64,000 nt of DNA from Neisseria perflava (GCF_002863305.2 NZ_CP136962.1:1922001-1986000); one strand, 5' to 3'. Positions 17,391 to 27,034 are shown, numbered from the stretch's first letter. Translations and numbers: made by a program. The notes: generated from the sequence alone by a model not told the origin.

Positions 17391-18304
17391 GTATGATTCA
17401 TTACATCTCGCTACACGTCGAATCGGCACGCGCCGCACTCAAAGAGCTTCTGCGCCAACCCATCGGCACGCTGCTGACCCTGCTCATGCTTGCCGTTGCC
17501 ATGACCTTGCCGCTGTTTATGTATTTGGGCATCCAAAGCGGACAAAGCGTATTGGGCAAGCTCAACGAGTCGCCGCAAATTACGGTTTATATGGACACCG
17601 ATGCGGCAAGTTCTGATGCCGATACGGTGAAAAATCTGCTCCAACGCGACAGCCGTATCGATAAAGTCCGCTTTATCAGCAAGCAGGAAGGTTTGGAAGA
17701 ATTGCAAACCAATCTCGACCAAAACCTCGTTTCCATGCTCGATGGCAACCCGTTGCCCGATGTCTTTATCGTTACGCCCGATCCTGCCACTTCTCCGGAT
17801 CAGATGCAGGCCATCTATAAAGACATTACCAAGCTGCCGCGCGTCGAATCTGCAACCATGGATACCGAATGGGTACAAACCCTTTATCGTATTAACGAAT
17901 TTATCCGCAAGATTTTGTGGTTCCTCTCGCTGACTTTGGGCATGGCCTTTGTCTTGGTGGCACACAACACCATCCGCCTGCAAATCCTCAGCCGTAAGGA
18001 AGAGTTGGAAATCACCAAGCTGTTGGGTGCGCCCGCTTCCTTCATCCGCCGTCCTTTCCTTTATCAGGCAATGTGGCAGAGTATTTTCTCCGCCGCCGTC
18101 AGCCTGGGCTTGTCGGCCTGGCTGCTGGCCGAAGTACGGCCGCTGGTGGACGCGATTTTCAAACCCTACGGCCTGAACATCGGCTGGCGTTTCTTCACAT
18201 TTAGCGAAGTGTCGCTGGTATTCGGCTTCGTCATCGCGCTGGGCGTATTCGGCGCATGGTTGGCCACTACGCAACACCTTTTGGGTTTCAAAGCCAAAAA
18301 ATAA
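17387..18304 (+). CDS. ftsX: Cell division protein FtsX
   Basis: This 305-residue membrane protein has four helices: one near residues 28-48, then a large periplasmic domain (about 50-165) that in other species binds hydrolase activators, then three helices near 178-198, 228-250 and 272-292. The C-terminal FtsX domain with EELEITKLLGAP is conserved. It forms the membrane part of FtsEX. The ATG overlaps the end of ftsE. Confidence 0.95.
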   Translation: MSMIHYISLHVESARAALKELLRQPIGTLLTLLMLAVAMTLPLFMYLGIQSGQSVLGKLNESPQITVYMDTDAASSDADTVKNLLQRDSRIDKVRFISKQEGLEELQTNLDQNLVSMLDGNPLPDVFIVTPDPATSPDQMQAIYKDITKLPRVESATMDTEWVQTLYRINEFIRKILWFLSLTLGMAFVLVAHNTIRLQILSRKEELEITKLLGAPASFIRRPFLYQAMWQSIFSAAVSLGLSAWLLAEVRPLVDAIFKPYGLNIGWRFFTFSEVSLVFGFVIALGVFGAWLATTQHLLGFKAKK

Positions 18305-18316
18305 GCCTTAGCAAAC

Positions 18317-18344
18317 AGGCCGTCTGAACTATTCAGACGGCCTG
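18317..18344 (+). terminator. Short hairpin behind ftsX
   Basis: A compact uptake-sequence palindrome with a two- to four-base loop, 13 bases after the stop. It lacks a T run, so termination may be weak. Confidence 0.55.
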
Positions 18345-18500
18345 AAATCTTATCCTTTCGCAACTTAAACAAACCTTGTGAAAATTTAATACTGCCAAAT
18401 CTAACAGCAAGGGCATAATCCCTTATAATTGATGGTTTATTATCCATCTCATTTCATTTGTGCGGCATAAACCGTGCAGACAAATAACGAAAGACATCCT

Positions 18501-19754
18501 GTGGACAAACTCAAAATCTCTGCCAACGGCCCCCTCAACGGCGAAATCATCGTATCCGGCGCAAAAAACGCCGCCCTGCCGCTGATGTGTGCCGGTCTGC
18601 TGACTTCCGGCACTTTACGCTTGAAAAACGTACCCATGCTCGCCGACGTCAAAACCACCCAAAAACTGCTGCAAGGTATGGGCGCACGCGTTTTGACCGA
18701 CAACATCTCCGAATTTGAAATCAACGGCGGCACCGTCAACAACACCTGCGCACCTTACGAGCTGGTAAAAACCATGCGTGCATCCATCTTGGTTTTGGGT
18801 CCGACCCTCGCCCGCTTCGGCGAAGCCCAAGTCAGCCTGCCCGGCGGTTGCGCCATCGGTTCGCGCCCGGTTGACCAACACCTCAAAGGCCTTGAAACCA
18901 TGGGTGCGGAAATCACCATCGAACACGGTTACGTCAAAGCCAAAGGCCGTCTGAAAGGCACGCGTGTCACCATGGACGTCGTAACCGTAGGCGGTACCGA
19001 AAACCTGCTGATGGCGGCCACACTTGCAGAAGGCACCACCATCCTCGAAAACTGCGCCATCGAACCCGAAGTCGTCGATTTGGCCGAATGCCTCGTCAAA
19101 ATGGGCGCAAAAATCAGCGGCATCGGTACAGCAACCATGACCATCGAAGGCGTAAAAGAGCTGCACGGCTGCGAACACAGCGTCGTTCCCGACCGTATCG
19201 AAGCCGGTACCTTCCTCTGCGCCGTTGCCATGACCGGCGGCAAAGTCGTCCTGCGCAATGCCGCCCCAAAAACCATGGAAGTCGTGTTAAACAAACTGAC
19301 CGAAGCAGGTGCCATCATCGAAGCAGGCGACAACTGGATTTCCATCGACATGCAACAACGCCCCAAAGCCGTGGACATCCGTACCGTCGTCCACCCGGGC
19401 TTCCCAACCGACATGCAGGCGCAGTTTATGGCCATGAACGCCATTGCCGAAGGCAGCAGCCGCGTGGTGGAAACCATTTTTGAAAACCGCTTCATGCACG
19501 TTCCCGAACTCAACCGCATGGGCGCAGACATCACCACCGAAGGCAACACCGCCTACATCAAAGGCGTGGAAAAACTCTCTGGCGCCGTCGTGATGGCAAC
19601 CGACCTGCGCGCCTCCGCCAGCCTCGTCATGGCAGGCTTGGTCGCAGATGGCGAAACCATCGTCGAACGCATCTACCACCTCGACCGCGGCTATGAATAC
19701 ATCGAGAAAAAACTCGGCGGCGTAGGCGCAAAAATCGAACGCGTACGCGGTTGA
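18501..19754 (+). CDS. murA: UDP-N-acetylglucosamine 1-carboxyvinyltransferase MurA
   Basis: The likely start is GTG 18501 ([16 protein letters not shown]), giving 417 residues, the usual neisserial length; an in-frame GTG lies nine codons earlier, but GAAAGA is placed well for 18501. The catalytic cysteine lies in [10 protein letters not shown] (residue 117), which forms the adduct with phosphoenolpyruvate and is the target of fosfomycin. [10 protein letters not shown] and [12 protein letters not shown] near the C-terminus are family blocks. MurA performs the first committed step of peptidoglycan synthesis in the cytosol. Confidence 0.97.
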   Translation: MDKLKISANGPLNGEIIVSGAKNAALPLMCAGLLTSGTLRLKNVPMLADVKTTQKLLQGMGARVLTDNISEFEINGGTVNNTCAPYELVKTMRASILVLGPTLARFGEAQVSLPGGCAIGSRPVDQHLKGLETMGAEITIEHGYVKAKGRLKGTRVTMDVVTVGGTENLLMAATLAEGTTILENCAIEPEVVDLAECLVKMGAKISGIGTATMTIEGVKELHGCEHSVVPDRIEAGTFLCAVAMTGGKVVLRNAAPKTMEVVLNKLTEAGAIIEAGDNWISIDMQQRPKAVDIRTVVHPGFPTDMQAQFMAMNAIAEGSSRVVETIFENRFMHVPELNRMGADITTEGNTAYIKGVEKLSGAVVMATDLRASASLVMAGLVADGETIVERIYHLDRGYEYIEKKLGGVGAKIERVRG

Positions 19755-19776
19755 TCCCATACGCAGCCGATAAATA

Positions 19777-19821
19777 AAAGGCCGTCTGAAACACCGGCAA
19801 TCGGGTTTCAGACGGCCTTTG
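19777..19821 (+). terminator. Hairpin behind murA
   Basis: The stem AAAGGCCGTCTGAAAC/GTTTCAGACGGCCTTT is perfect, about 25 bases after the murA stop. Confidence 0.8.
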
Positions 19822-19881
19822 CGTATTGTTTTGCGGTATAATTCCCGACATCTTTATCCATTGTTTTTAAAAGCACAAACC

Positions 19882-21939
19882 ATGACACGCAAAATCCTTG
19901 TCACTTCCGCGCTGCCGTATGCCAACGGCAGCATCCACCTCGGCCACATGGTCGAACACATCCAAACCGATGTTTGGGTACGCTTCCAAAAACTACGCGG
20001 CCACGAATGCTACTACTGCTGCGCCGACGACACCCACGGCACGCCCGTGATGCTTGCCGCGCAAAAACAAGGCATCGCGCCCGAAGACATGATTGCCAAA
20101 GTGCGCGAAGAGCACCTCGCCGACTTTACCGGTTTCAACATCGGCTACGACAATTATTACAGCACCCATTCCCCTGAAAACAAACAGTTTTCCCAAGACA
20201 TTTACCGCGCGCTGAAAGCTAACGGCAAAATCGAAAGCCGCGTCATCGAGCAGCTTTTCGACCCCGAAAAACAAATGTTCCTGCCCGACCGCTTCGTCAA
20301 AGGCGAATGCCCGAAATGCCACGCCCAAGACCAATACGGCGACAACTGCGAAGTCTGCGGCACGACCTATTCCCCGACGGAACTGATTAATCCGTATTCC
20401 GCCGTATCCGGTGCCAAACCCGAATTGCGCGAATCCGAACACTTCTTCTTCAAACTGGGCGAATGCGCCGACTTCCTCAAAGCATGGACTTCCGGCAACA
20501 ATCCGCACGACGGCAAGCCCCATCTGCAAGCCGAAGCCCTCAACAAAATGAAAGAATGGCTGGGCGAAGGCGAAGAAACCACGCTGTCCGACTGGGATAT
20601 TTCCCGCGACGCGCCGTATTTCGGTTTTGAAATCCCCGACGCGCCGGGCAAATACTTCTACGTCTGGCTGGACGCGCCCGTCGGCTACATGGCATCGTTT
20701 AAAAACCTGTGCGACCGCATCGGCATCGATTTTGACGAATACTTCAAAGCCGACAGCCAAACCGAGATGTACCACTTCATCGGCAAAGACATCCTCTATT
20801 TCCACGCCCTGTTCTGGCCCGCCATGCTGCATTTCTCCGGCCACCGCGCCCCGACCGGCGTGTACGCACACGGCTTTTTAACTGTAGACGGACAAAAAAT
20901 GTCCAAATCGCGCGGCACCTTCATCACCGCCAAATCCTATCTGGAACAAGGCCTGAACCCCGAGTGGATGCGCTACTACATCGCCGCCAAACTCAACAGC
21001 AAAATCGAAGACATCGATTTGAACCTGCAAGACTTTATCAGCCGCGTCAACAGCGACCTCGTCGGCAAATACGTCAACATCGCCGCCCGTGCTTCAGGTT
21101 TCATCGCCAAACGCTTTGAAGGCCGTCTGAAAGACGTTGCCGACAGCGCATTGCTGGCAAAACTGACTGCGCAAAGCGAAGCCATTGCCGAATGCTACGA
21201 AAGCCGCGAATACGCCAAAGCCCTGCGCGACATCATGGCCTTAGCGGACATTGTCAACGAATACGTTGATGCCAACAAGCCGTGGGAGCTCGCCAAACAG
21301 GAAGGTCAAGACGCACGCCTGCACGAAGTATGCAGCGAACTCATCAACGCCTTTACCATGTTGACCGCCTACCTTGCCCCCGTCTTGCCGAAAGTGGCCG
21401 AAAACGCCGCCAAATTCCTGAATTTGGAAGCCATCACTTGGGCAAATACACGCGAAACCTTGGGCGAACACGCCATCAACAAATACGAACACCTCATGCA
21501 ACGAGTGGAGCAAAAACAAGTGGACGATTTAATCGAAGCCAACAAACAGAGCATCGCCGCCGCAGCCGCGCCTGCCGCCGAAGAGAGCAAATACGAAAAA
21601 GTCGCCGAACAAGCGAGCTTCGACGACTTCATGAAAATCGACATGCGCGTCGCCAAAGTATTGAACTGCGAAGCCGTCGAAGGCAGCACCAAACTTTTGA
21701 AATTCGACCTCGATTTCGGTTTTGAAAAACGCATCATCTTCTCCGGCATCGCCGCGTCTTACCCGAATCCTGCCGAATTGAACGGCCGCATGGTCATCGC
21801 CGTCGCCAACTTCGCCCCGCGCAAAATGGCAAAATTCGGCGTATCCGAAGGTATGATCCTCTCCGCCGCCACAGCAGAGGGCAAACTGAAGCTCCTCGAC
21901 GTTGACGCAGGCGCACAGCCCGGGGATAAAGTGGGCTGA
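19882..21939 (+). CDS. metG: Methionine-tRNA ligase
   Basis: The start is ATG 19882 ([22 protein letters not shown]), giving 685 residues. The class I signature is HLGH near residue 21 and KMSKSRG near 335. A four-cysteine zinc knuckle (CPKC, CEVC) sits near 145-162. The C-terminal extension (about 580-685) is the tRNA-binding OB-fold domain that mediates dimer formation. An alanine-rich linker precedes it. The gene marks the left border of the CRISPR island: the array leader starts 24 bases after its stop. Confidence 0.97.
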   Translation: MTRKILVTSALPYANGSIHLGHMVEHIQTDVWVRFQKLRGHECYYCCADDTHGTPVMLAAQKQGIAPEDMIAKVREEHLADFTGFNIGYDNYYSTHSPENKQFSQDIYRALKANGKIESRVIEQLFDPEKQMFLPDRFVKGECPKCHAQDQYGDNCEVCGTTYSPTELINPYSAVSGAKPELRESEHFFFKLGECADFLKAWTSGNNPHDGKPHLQAEALNKMKEWLGEGEETTLSDWDISRDAPYFGFEIPDAPGKYFYVWLDAPVGYMASFKNLCDRIGIDFDEYFKADSQTEMYHFIGKDILYFHALFWPAMLHFSGHRAPTGVYAHGFLTVDGQKMSKSRGTFITAKSYLEQGLNPEWMRYYIAAKLNSKIEDIDLNLQDFISRVNSDLVGKYVNIAARASGFIAKRFEGRLKDVADSALLAKLTAQSEAIAECYESREYAKALRDIMALADIVNEYVDANKPWELAKQEGQDARLHEVCSELINAFTMLTAYLAPVLPKVAENAAKFLNLEAITWANTRETLGEHAINKYEHLMQRVEQKQVDDLIEANKQSIAAAAAPAAEESKYEKVAEQASFDDFMKIDMRVAKVLNCEAVEGSTKLLKFDLDFGFEKRIIFSGIAASYPNPAELNGRMVIAVANFAPRKMAKFGVSEGMILSAATAEGKLKLLDVDAGAQPGDKVG

Positions 21940-21962
21940 TACCTTTTACCACAGCACAAAGC

Positions 21963-22218
21963 AAAGGCCGTCTGAAACTTTCAGACGGCCTTTTACTAAA
22001 ATATGCTTCTCAAGCAATAGCTTGAATGTTAAAATGACAATATTGTTCCCAATAGGGAACAATAGGTTTTTCAGGGTAAGTCAGACTTGGATTGCCCTTA
22101 TTTTTCAGGCGGAAGCCTTATTTTCTATGTTAATCCCCGTTTATCTTTGTGAATATTTGTAATTTAGATATTGGCCATTTTAACCTGCTGAATTTAATAA
22201 AGAAAACACCCCTCCGCT
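21963..22218 (+). promoter_or_regulatory. Leader of CRISPR array 1
   Basis: This 256-base AT-rich stretch lies directly before the first repeat and is almost identical to 24491-24746 before array 2. It starts with an uptake-sequence hairpin (metG terminator, 21963-21995) and contains an inverted repeat with GTTCCC and GGGAAC near 22046-22061. It should hold the array promoter and the integration signals read by Cas1-Cas2. Confidence 0.8.
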
Positions 22219-22891
22219 CTCTGAAAAACCTCCCCACCACATGGGGATTAAGACGATGTTCATTTTGTAGTCCTTTCGTTTAGGTTAATGGCTCTGAAAA
22301 ACCTCCCCACCACATGGGGATTAAGACTCAGCAAACTCCTTGGATGCTTCCGCGTAAAACCTCTGAAAAACCTCCCCACCACATGGGGATTAAGACTTTC
22401 TGGTGAAAGTTGTAAGCTACGTACGATTTTCTCTCTGAAAAACCTCCCCACCACATGGGGATTAAGACCCTCAGGCTGAAGCGGACGTTATCCGCTTTAT
22501 TGGCTCTGAAAAACCTCCCCACCACATGGGGATTAAGACGCAGCAGCTGCTGCTATCGACATCATGGTCTTACCTCTGAAAAACCTCCCCACCACATGGG
22601 GATTAAGACACAGTCTGTTCAACAGTGTTACATCACCGTGTGCCCTCTGAAAAACCTCCCCACCACATGGGGATTAAGACACTGTCTTTAGCCAACAGTA
22701 CACGGTCTGAATGAGCTCTGAAAAACTTCCCCACCACATGGGGATTAAGACGTTGAGTCTAGGACGATAGAGCCAGCGTTAGAAACTCTGAAAAACTTCC
22801 CCACCACATGGGGATTAAGACGCATTTTTGTCGGCATAGTCGCCGTCCAATGCCACTCTGAAAAACCTCCCCACCACTCGGGGATAATTCA
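22219..22891 (+). CRISPR. CRISPR array 1: ten 36-bp repeats, nine spacers
   Basis: Repeats start at 22219, 22292, 22361, 22433, 22504, 22574, 22645, 22716, 22786 and 22856; spacers are 33-37 bases. Each repeat holds a CCCC-ACCACAT-GGGG hairpin followed by eight bases, ATTAAGAC, which fits a Cas6 cut that leaves an 8-nt 5' handle and sets transcription on the plus strand. Repeats eight and nine share a C to T change (AACTTCC). The last repeat has lost the handle (GGGGATAATTCA), marking the old end away from the leader. No spacer is shared with array 2. Confidence 0.98.
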
Positions 22892-22900
22892 ACGGTAAAC

Positions 22901-22946
22901 AAATGCCGTCTGAAACCTATATTTAAGGTTTCAGACGGCATTTTTT
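22901..22946 (+). terminator. Hairpin behind array 1
   Basis: A perfect uptake-type stem (ATGCCGTCTGAAACCT) with an AT-rich loop and a T run follows the degenerate repeat. It faces the 3' end of cas6. The same trailer follows array 2. Confidence 0.75.
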
Positions 22947-23005
22947 ATAAGAAACGGCCACCTATAAGACAGTCTTTGGTTTATCAGGCCGAAAGGCCGG
23001 TGATT

Positions 23006-23947
23006 TTACAGCCCGGCCGTGATCCGATAGCCTCCATGCCCGAATGTGGTTTCTTTTCCGATATGCAGCCATTGTCCAATATAAAGTAAAGCCGACAATT
23101 CCTTAGGAAGATCATAGAAAGTCCACTCTCCCATTACTCCTTGATAAGTCATATCGCGCTGTTGTCTGTTGGAATGACGTTTCCATTTTGTATCAGATAA
23201 AGATTTTCTCCCCCTGACAAGCTCTGTCGCCCTGATTAATTCTTGAAACCTGCCCTCCAACGGATGTTCCCAATGCGTCGTTGCAATCGCAGAAATATCG
23301 CGTATTGCCTGACGCAAAAACATGGATTCGGTCAGCTGTCCGGCTTTCATCACCTTTTTGTCGTGCCGTATCGTCAACGGTGTCAACAACTGAATGGAAA
23401 CATCTGACGGGAAATGTTGGGGAAGGCTGATTGTATTCGGATGCAACGGGATAATGCCATGCTCCAAAATGCCTTGCCAGCCGTCAGGGGTTTCGACTTC
23501 GAGATTCTTTAGCGAACACCGGACATTTTGCCGGGCAATTCCTTTCTTAAAAGCATACTCAAATACGGCTTTAATCAACGGCAGCATATGCCTGGCGCCT
23601 CCGATGAGTACGATTTGAAATTGATAATCCGAACCTGCCGGATAAATCTGCAATTGCTGCTTAAACGGCGTTTCGATGACGTACGGTTGCGGCGGATGAT
23701 GTTTCCGGCTTCCCGGCAATTTGTCGTTGTAGGGCGTAGCGAAAATATGGCTGTACGGACAATCGGCAGGATGCACCCCGTCTTGGGAAGGTTCCCAACA
23801 AGTACATACGGTGTTCAACAAGGCATGGCCGAAAATACCGCGTAAAGTAGAGGCCGCATAAGGAGGAAGTACAAGCTCGGTATCCGGTTGGAAAGTAAAA
23901 CGGTAGCGTGCAATAGGAAGTTGCGACGGCAGTGTAAGCAGATTCAT
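23006..23947 (-). CDS. cas6: CRISPR RNA-processing endoribonuclease Cas6
   Basis: This 313-residue RAMP protein starts best at ATG 23947 (MNLLTLPSQLPIARYRFTF); the open frame runs 17 codons further upstream. It has the two ferredoxin-like halves of Cas6 (PF10040) and the C-terminal glycine-rich loop GKETTFGHGGYRI near residue 300. A CxxW...C patch (CTCWEPSQDG) near residue 50 occurs in this Cas6 subgroup. It should cut the array transcripts 3' of the CCCC/GGGG hairpin. It lies between the two arrays, transcribed against array 1. Type III systems of this kind rely on a stand-alone Cas6. Confidence 0.9.
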   Translation of the reverse strand: MNLLTLPSQLPIARYRFTFQPDTELVLPPYAASTLRGIFGHALLNTVCTCWEPSQDGVHPADCPYSHIFATPYNDKLPGSRKHHPPQPYVIETPFKQQLQIYPAGSDYQFQIVLIGGARHMLPLIKAVFEYAFKKGIARQNVRCSLKNLEVETPDGWQGILEHGIIPLHPNTISLPQHFPSDVSIQLLTPLTIRHDKKVMKAGQLTESMFLRQAIRDISAIATTHWEHPLEGRFQELIRATELVRGRKSLSDTKWKRHSNRQQRDMTYQGVMGEWTFYDLPKELSALLYIGQWLHIGKETTFGHGGYRITAGL

Positions 23948-24010
23948 GATGATAACTTTATATTTATAGTCTAGGGGGAAAGCCCCGTTATGATGCATTC
24001 AGTTGGACGT

Positions 24011-24489
24011 AGAGACAGATTATGAGTCGGATGGCGGGCATCTGCAAATTTGTATTTGCGGAAAGACAAGTAATAGGCGCAAAACTTCCTCCGGTTACGG
24101 CTATTTTGATACACAAAATCCATATAACCCGTATCAAAAATACGTCGACAACAAAAAAGAAGCGACCCCAGCCATTGCCAAACAAGCGCAAACTGCTGCC
24201 TTATCACCGCATGAGCAACTCATTGCCAAATGGCTCAAAATCATACAGGGAGAAAAAAAAATATAGCGTCGGTGACAACGAAGGCAGCCAATACTTTAAA
24301 GAATTGGAAACCGATTTGAAGCAGGCCGCAACGGACGGACGCTTGAGCAGCCAAGACAGACAGCAAATTACCGAGCAACTGGCTCTAAAACCCGTTTTAC
24401 AGAAACACCAGCCCAACTGGTTAACAAGTAAACGCGAGAAAAGCATCAAGGAACTACTAAAAGCTTTACAAAACAACTCAAGCAGATAG
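24011..24489 (+). pseudogene. Frameshifted 3' fragment of a Cmr6-like RAMP gene
   Basis: Joining three frames gives one continuous C-terminal region. The first part (frame of 24022) ends RQVIGAK; adding one A at the A run near 24081 continues as TSSGYGYFDTQNPY; removing one A from the nine-A run near 24253 continues as YSVGDNEGSQYF and runs to TAG at 24489. GAKTSSGYGYF resembles the glycine-rich GAKTxxGYG loop of Cmr6. The 5' two thirds are missing and the fragment starts next to the divergent cas6 gene. It is probably the relic of the last gene of a lost type III-B effector operon. The Cmr6 assignment rests on this motif and its context. Confidence 0.55.
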
Positions 24490-24490
24490 C

Positions 24491-24746
24491 AAAGGCCGTC
24501 TGAAACTTTCAGACGGCCTTTTACTAAAATATGCTTCTCAAGCAATGGCTTGGATGTTAAAATGACAATATTGTTCCCAATAGGGGACAATAGGTTTTTC
24601 AGGGTAAGTCAGACTTGGATTGCCCTTATTTTTCAGGCGGAAGCCTTATTTTCTATGTTAATCCCCGTTTATCTTTGTGAATATTTGTAATTTAGATATT
24701 GACCATTTTAACCTACTGAATTTAATAGAGAAAACACCCCTCCGCT
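24491..24746 (+). promoter_or_regulatory. Leader of CRISPR array 2
   Basis: This 256-base copy of the array 1 leader has only a few substitutions. It begins with the hairpin that also terminates the Cmr6-like fragment (24491-24523). It keeps the GTTCCC inverted repeat with one changed base (GGGGAC). Both leaders end in the same bases before the first repeat. Confidence 0.8.
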
Positions 24747-25345
24747 CTCTGAAAAACCTCCCCACCACATGGGGATTAAGACCGAATATCCCAGTCAAAT
24801 TCTGGAAGTACTTTACCTCTGAAAAACCTCCCCACCACATGGGGATTAAGACTTTGATAAAACATTTCTTGCATAATGATTCCTTTCCTCTGAAAAACCT
24901 CCCCACCACATGGGGATTAAGACCAATATCATCCTCACTAGGATTCACGCGTTTGAACTCTGAAAAACCTCCCCACCACATGGGGATTAAGACATCTCTG
25001 CACGCATTTGATAAAGACGCAGAGAATCCTCTGAAAAACCTCCCCACCACATGGGGATTAAGACCCCAATGAATCCCACGCGGTTTCACCGCCTGATTCA
25101 CTCTGAAAAACCTCCCCACCACATGGGGATTAAGACAACCTTCGCTGACATTAACAACGACAGCACCTGATTCTCTGAAAAACCTCCCCACCACATGGGG
25201 ATTAAGACCTTGAGTAGGTACTTCTTTGCGTTGGTTGAACTCTGAAAAACCTCCCCACCACATGGGGATTAAGACGCCATAAAACCAACTTGTACCCAAT
25301 CATTACCGACTCTGAAAAACCTCCCCGCCACTCGGGGATAATTCA
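24747..25345 (+). CRISPR. CRISPR array 2: nine 36-bp repeats, eight spacers
   Basis: Repeats start at 24747, 24817, 24888, 24958, 25029, 25101, 25173, 25240 and 25310; spacers are 31-36 bases. The repeat consensus is the same as in array 1. Eight repeats are identical, and the last is degenerate (CCGCCACTCGGGG, handle lost), as in array 1. Transcription is on the plus strand toward the 3' end of cas2. The spacers differ from those of array 1, so the arrays have been filled independently since they split. Confidence 0.98.
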
Positions 25346-25353
25346 ACGGTAAA

Positions 25354-25400
25354 CAAATGCCGTCTGAAACCTGTATTTAGGGTTTCAGACGGCATTTTTA
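25354..25400 (+). terminator. Hairpin behind array 2
   Basis: The same trailer as behind array 1, with a perfect stem and a T run; it lies between the array and the convergent cas2 gene. Confidence 0.75.
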
Positions 25401-25436
25401 TAAGGAACGGCCATCTATAAGACGGCCTTTGGTTTG

Positions 25437-25727
25437 TCAGCCCGAAATGACCGGAATATGGCCGCACAGTACGATGCCTTCCGCCAAGAGGCTGCCTTTG
25501 AGTTCGTAGATGGGGCTGTGCGGGCTGAGCGGATAGATACGCAAATCGTCTGCCTTATCCAACATTCCGGTCAGTTTTTGAAACAAATGTTGCGCTTCTT
25601 CTTGTGTGCCTTTAAAAATGAAGACGCTGTTTTGCAAATGTAGCGCTTGTCCACTTAAAAAACGGTAAGCCCTGCCCAATCGTTTACGGTCGGTAATATC
25701 GTAGGCTATCAGCCAGTTTTGTTTCAT
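25437..25727 (-). CDS. cas2: CRISPR-associated Cas2 (copy downstream of cas1)
   Basis: This 96-residue protein has the Cas2 ferredoxin fold: it starts WLIAYDITDRKRLGRAYRFL, with the conserved aspartate of beta-1, and continues with LQNSVFIFKG and a C-terminal strand near 60-70 (DLRIYPLSP). Cas2 dimers bridge two Cas1 dimers during spacer capture. The start overlaps the cas1 stop by four bases, so the two are coupled. It differs strongly from the second Cas2-like gene upstream of cas1. Confidence 0.9.
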   Translation of the reverse strand: MKQNWLIAYDITDRKRLGRAYRFLSGQALHLQNSVFIFKGTQEEAQHLFQKLTGMLDKADDLRIYPLSPHSPIYELKGSLLAEGIVLCGHIPVISG

Positions 25728-26740
25728 GATGCCTCGCTTTCTTCATCGGTTTCGTTTTCTATCACCATCCAGCCGCCGTCAAGGGCGATATCGGGCTGAC
25801 GGCTGACTGCCGCCAGATACTTGAGCAGGCGGATGCAGCTTTGGCGGATGTCTTTGCGCCATTCTTTTACTTGTTGTTCGTAGGCTTGGTAAAAGCGGAT
25901 ACGTGCTGCTTTTCCCATTTGGCAGCCGTTTTTTTCATTCGTACTAAAATCTTGTTCCCTTAACATTTGGGTGCGGAAAAGCTGTAAGGCCCATTGGTCA
26001 TACCGGGGACGGAATGGTTCCAACAGGTCGCTGGCAAGCGATTCGCGCCCATGGACAGGCTGATGGTAAATTCCGATATAGGGGTCAAGCCCGGCCAGGT
26101 AAAGCTGCCGTACGATATCGAAATGCAGCAATGTATAACCTAATGATAAAACGGCATTGACGGGATCTCTGGGCGGCCGTCTGTTGCGGCCTTGAAAACT
26201 CAGACTCGATGGTAGGAAGGTTTGCCAGGCTTGAAAATATTGTGCGGCGGCTATGCCTTCTACTCCTCTGATTTGCTCTAGGCTGTCTGAAGCCGCCACT
26301 TGATTTGTTAATCGTTTGATGTTTTCTAAGGTGTTTTTTCGATGTGGGGCGCTTTCCGGGTAGAGGATATCAATATTTGCAAGCATCTCGGCTTGCCGGT
26401 TGATTTTTTCGCTCACCAGACACCTTGCTATTTTTAGGCTGTATTTGGGTGTGCTGATAATCTGGTATTGGGCGATGCGACGGCGGCTGTCTGTTTTGGG
26501 ACAAGGAAGTATGATATTTGGCTTTTGCATCCTGCCACTCAACACGAGTAGGCCTATTCCTTTCTCTCCGAGCTTGGCTAAGACGGAGGTGCCCAGCCTG
26601 GTTTCTCCTTTAATGCAAATACGCTCAAGGACGTTGAGTGGCACGGTATTGATGCGTTTGTCGCCTTCCCTAAATATAAGGGCATCGTGTTCTACAGACA
26701 AAGACAGGTTTTTGCGGTCGATATATAGCGTGGACATCAT
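25724..26740 (-). CDS. cas1: CRISPR integrase Cas1
   Basis: This 338-residue protein has an N-terminal beta domain and a C-terminal helical catalytic domain. The likely metal ligands are the glutamate in RGVEGIAAAQYF near residue 160, the histidine in GIYHQPVHGRESLASDLLEPFRP near 225 and the aspartate or glutamate in the same block. Cas1 with Cas2 cuts and joins new spacers at the leader-repeat border. The gene lies between two cas2-like genes on the same strand. There is no fused reverse transcriptase or Cas4. Confidence 0.95.
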   Translation of the reverse strand: MMSTLYIDRKNLSLSVEHDALIFREGDKRINTVPLNVLERICIKGETRLGTSVLAKLGEKGIGLLVLSGRMQKPNIILPCPKTDSRRRIAQYQIISTPKYSLKIARCLVSEKINRQAEMLANIDILYPESAPHRKNTLENIKRLTNQVAASDSLEQIRGVEGIAAAQYFQAWQTFLPSSLSFQGRNRRPPRDPVNAVLSLGYTLLHFDIVRQLYLAGLDPYIGIYHQPVHGRESLASDLLEPFRPRYDQWALQLFRTQMLREQDFSTNEKNGCQMGKAARIRFYQAYEQQVKEWRKDIRQSCIRLLKYLAAVSRQPDIALDGGWMVIENETDEESEAS

Positions 26741-26752
26741 GTTTCTTTCTTA

Positions 26753-27034
26753 TCAGGCAACGATAAAGGTTTCATAACGCAATGGTTGGGCGGCGCCGAA
26801 CAACATGGCGTGTTGTTCTGTCTCAGGCAGGCAGACGGCATTCAGCTTGTCTCCTTCCCGGAGCAGATTGGGCAGACGGCAACGCAAGTCTTGCCATTCG
26901 GTTTCGGTCAGCCAGCATTCGTACAGGGATTTTTGGCTGCCTGTGGCATAGCCTTGTAAGATGTTGCGGACTTGGTGCTGTCTGCCGCTATCGCTTATGT
27001 CATAGGCAATCAGATAAAATCGGCGTATGCTCAT
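26753..27034 (-). CDS. cas2: Second Cas2-like protein, upstream of cas1
   Basis: This 93-residue protein starts with FYLIAYDISDSGRQHQVRNIL, keeping the Cas2 beta-1 aspartate and the following arginine-rich helix, then SQKSLYECWLTETEW, the beta-2 strand. The C-terminal part (LNAVCLPETEQHAM) differs from the other copy. It ends 12 bases before cas1, so cas2-cas1-cas2 form one operon. It could form the active complex, or supply a heteromeric partner or a regulatory or nuclease function. Which copy works with Cas1 cannot be told from sequence. Confidence 0.85.
   Translation of the reverse strand: MSIRRFYLIAYDISDSGRQHQVRNILQGYATGSQKSLYECWLTETEWQDLRCRLPNLLREGDKLNAVCLPETEQHAMLFGAAQPLRYETFIVA

Noticed and set aside
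22036..22070. dRS3-type neisserial repeat in the leader
   Set aside because: The GTTCCC/GGGAAC palindrome has the wrong core and spacing for dRS3 and is found only in the two leaders.
21963..22218. tracrRNA or Cas9-type system near the arrays
   Set aside because: No cas9, and the repeat is not of the type II-C neisserial type; the hairpin plus 8-nt handle fits Cas6.
22288..22691. Short plus-strand open frames in array 1
   Set aside because: They translate repeats and spacers and have no ribosome sites.
24658..25299. 213-codon minus-strand open frame over array 2
   Set aside because: It is a repetitive translation of the CRISPR repeats (NPHVVGRFFR repeated), an artefact of repeat length; the same happens in array 1.
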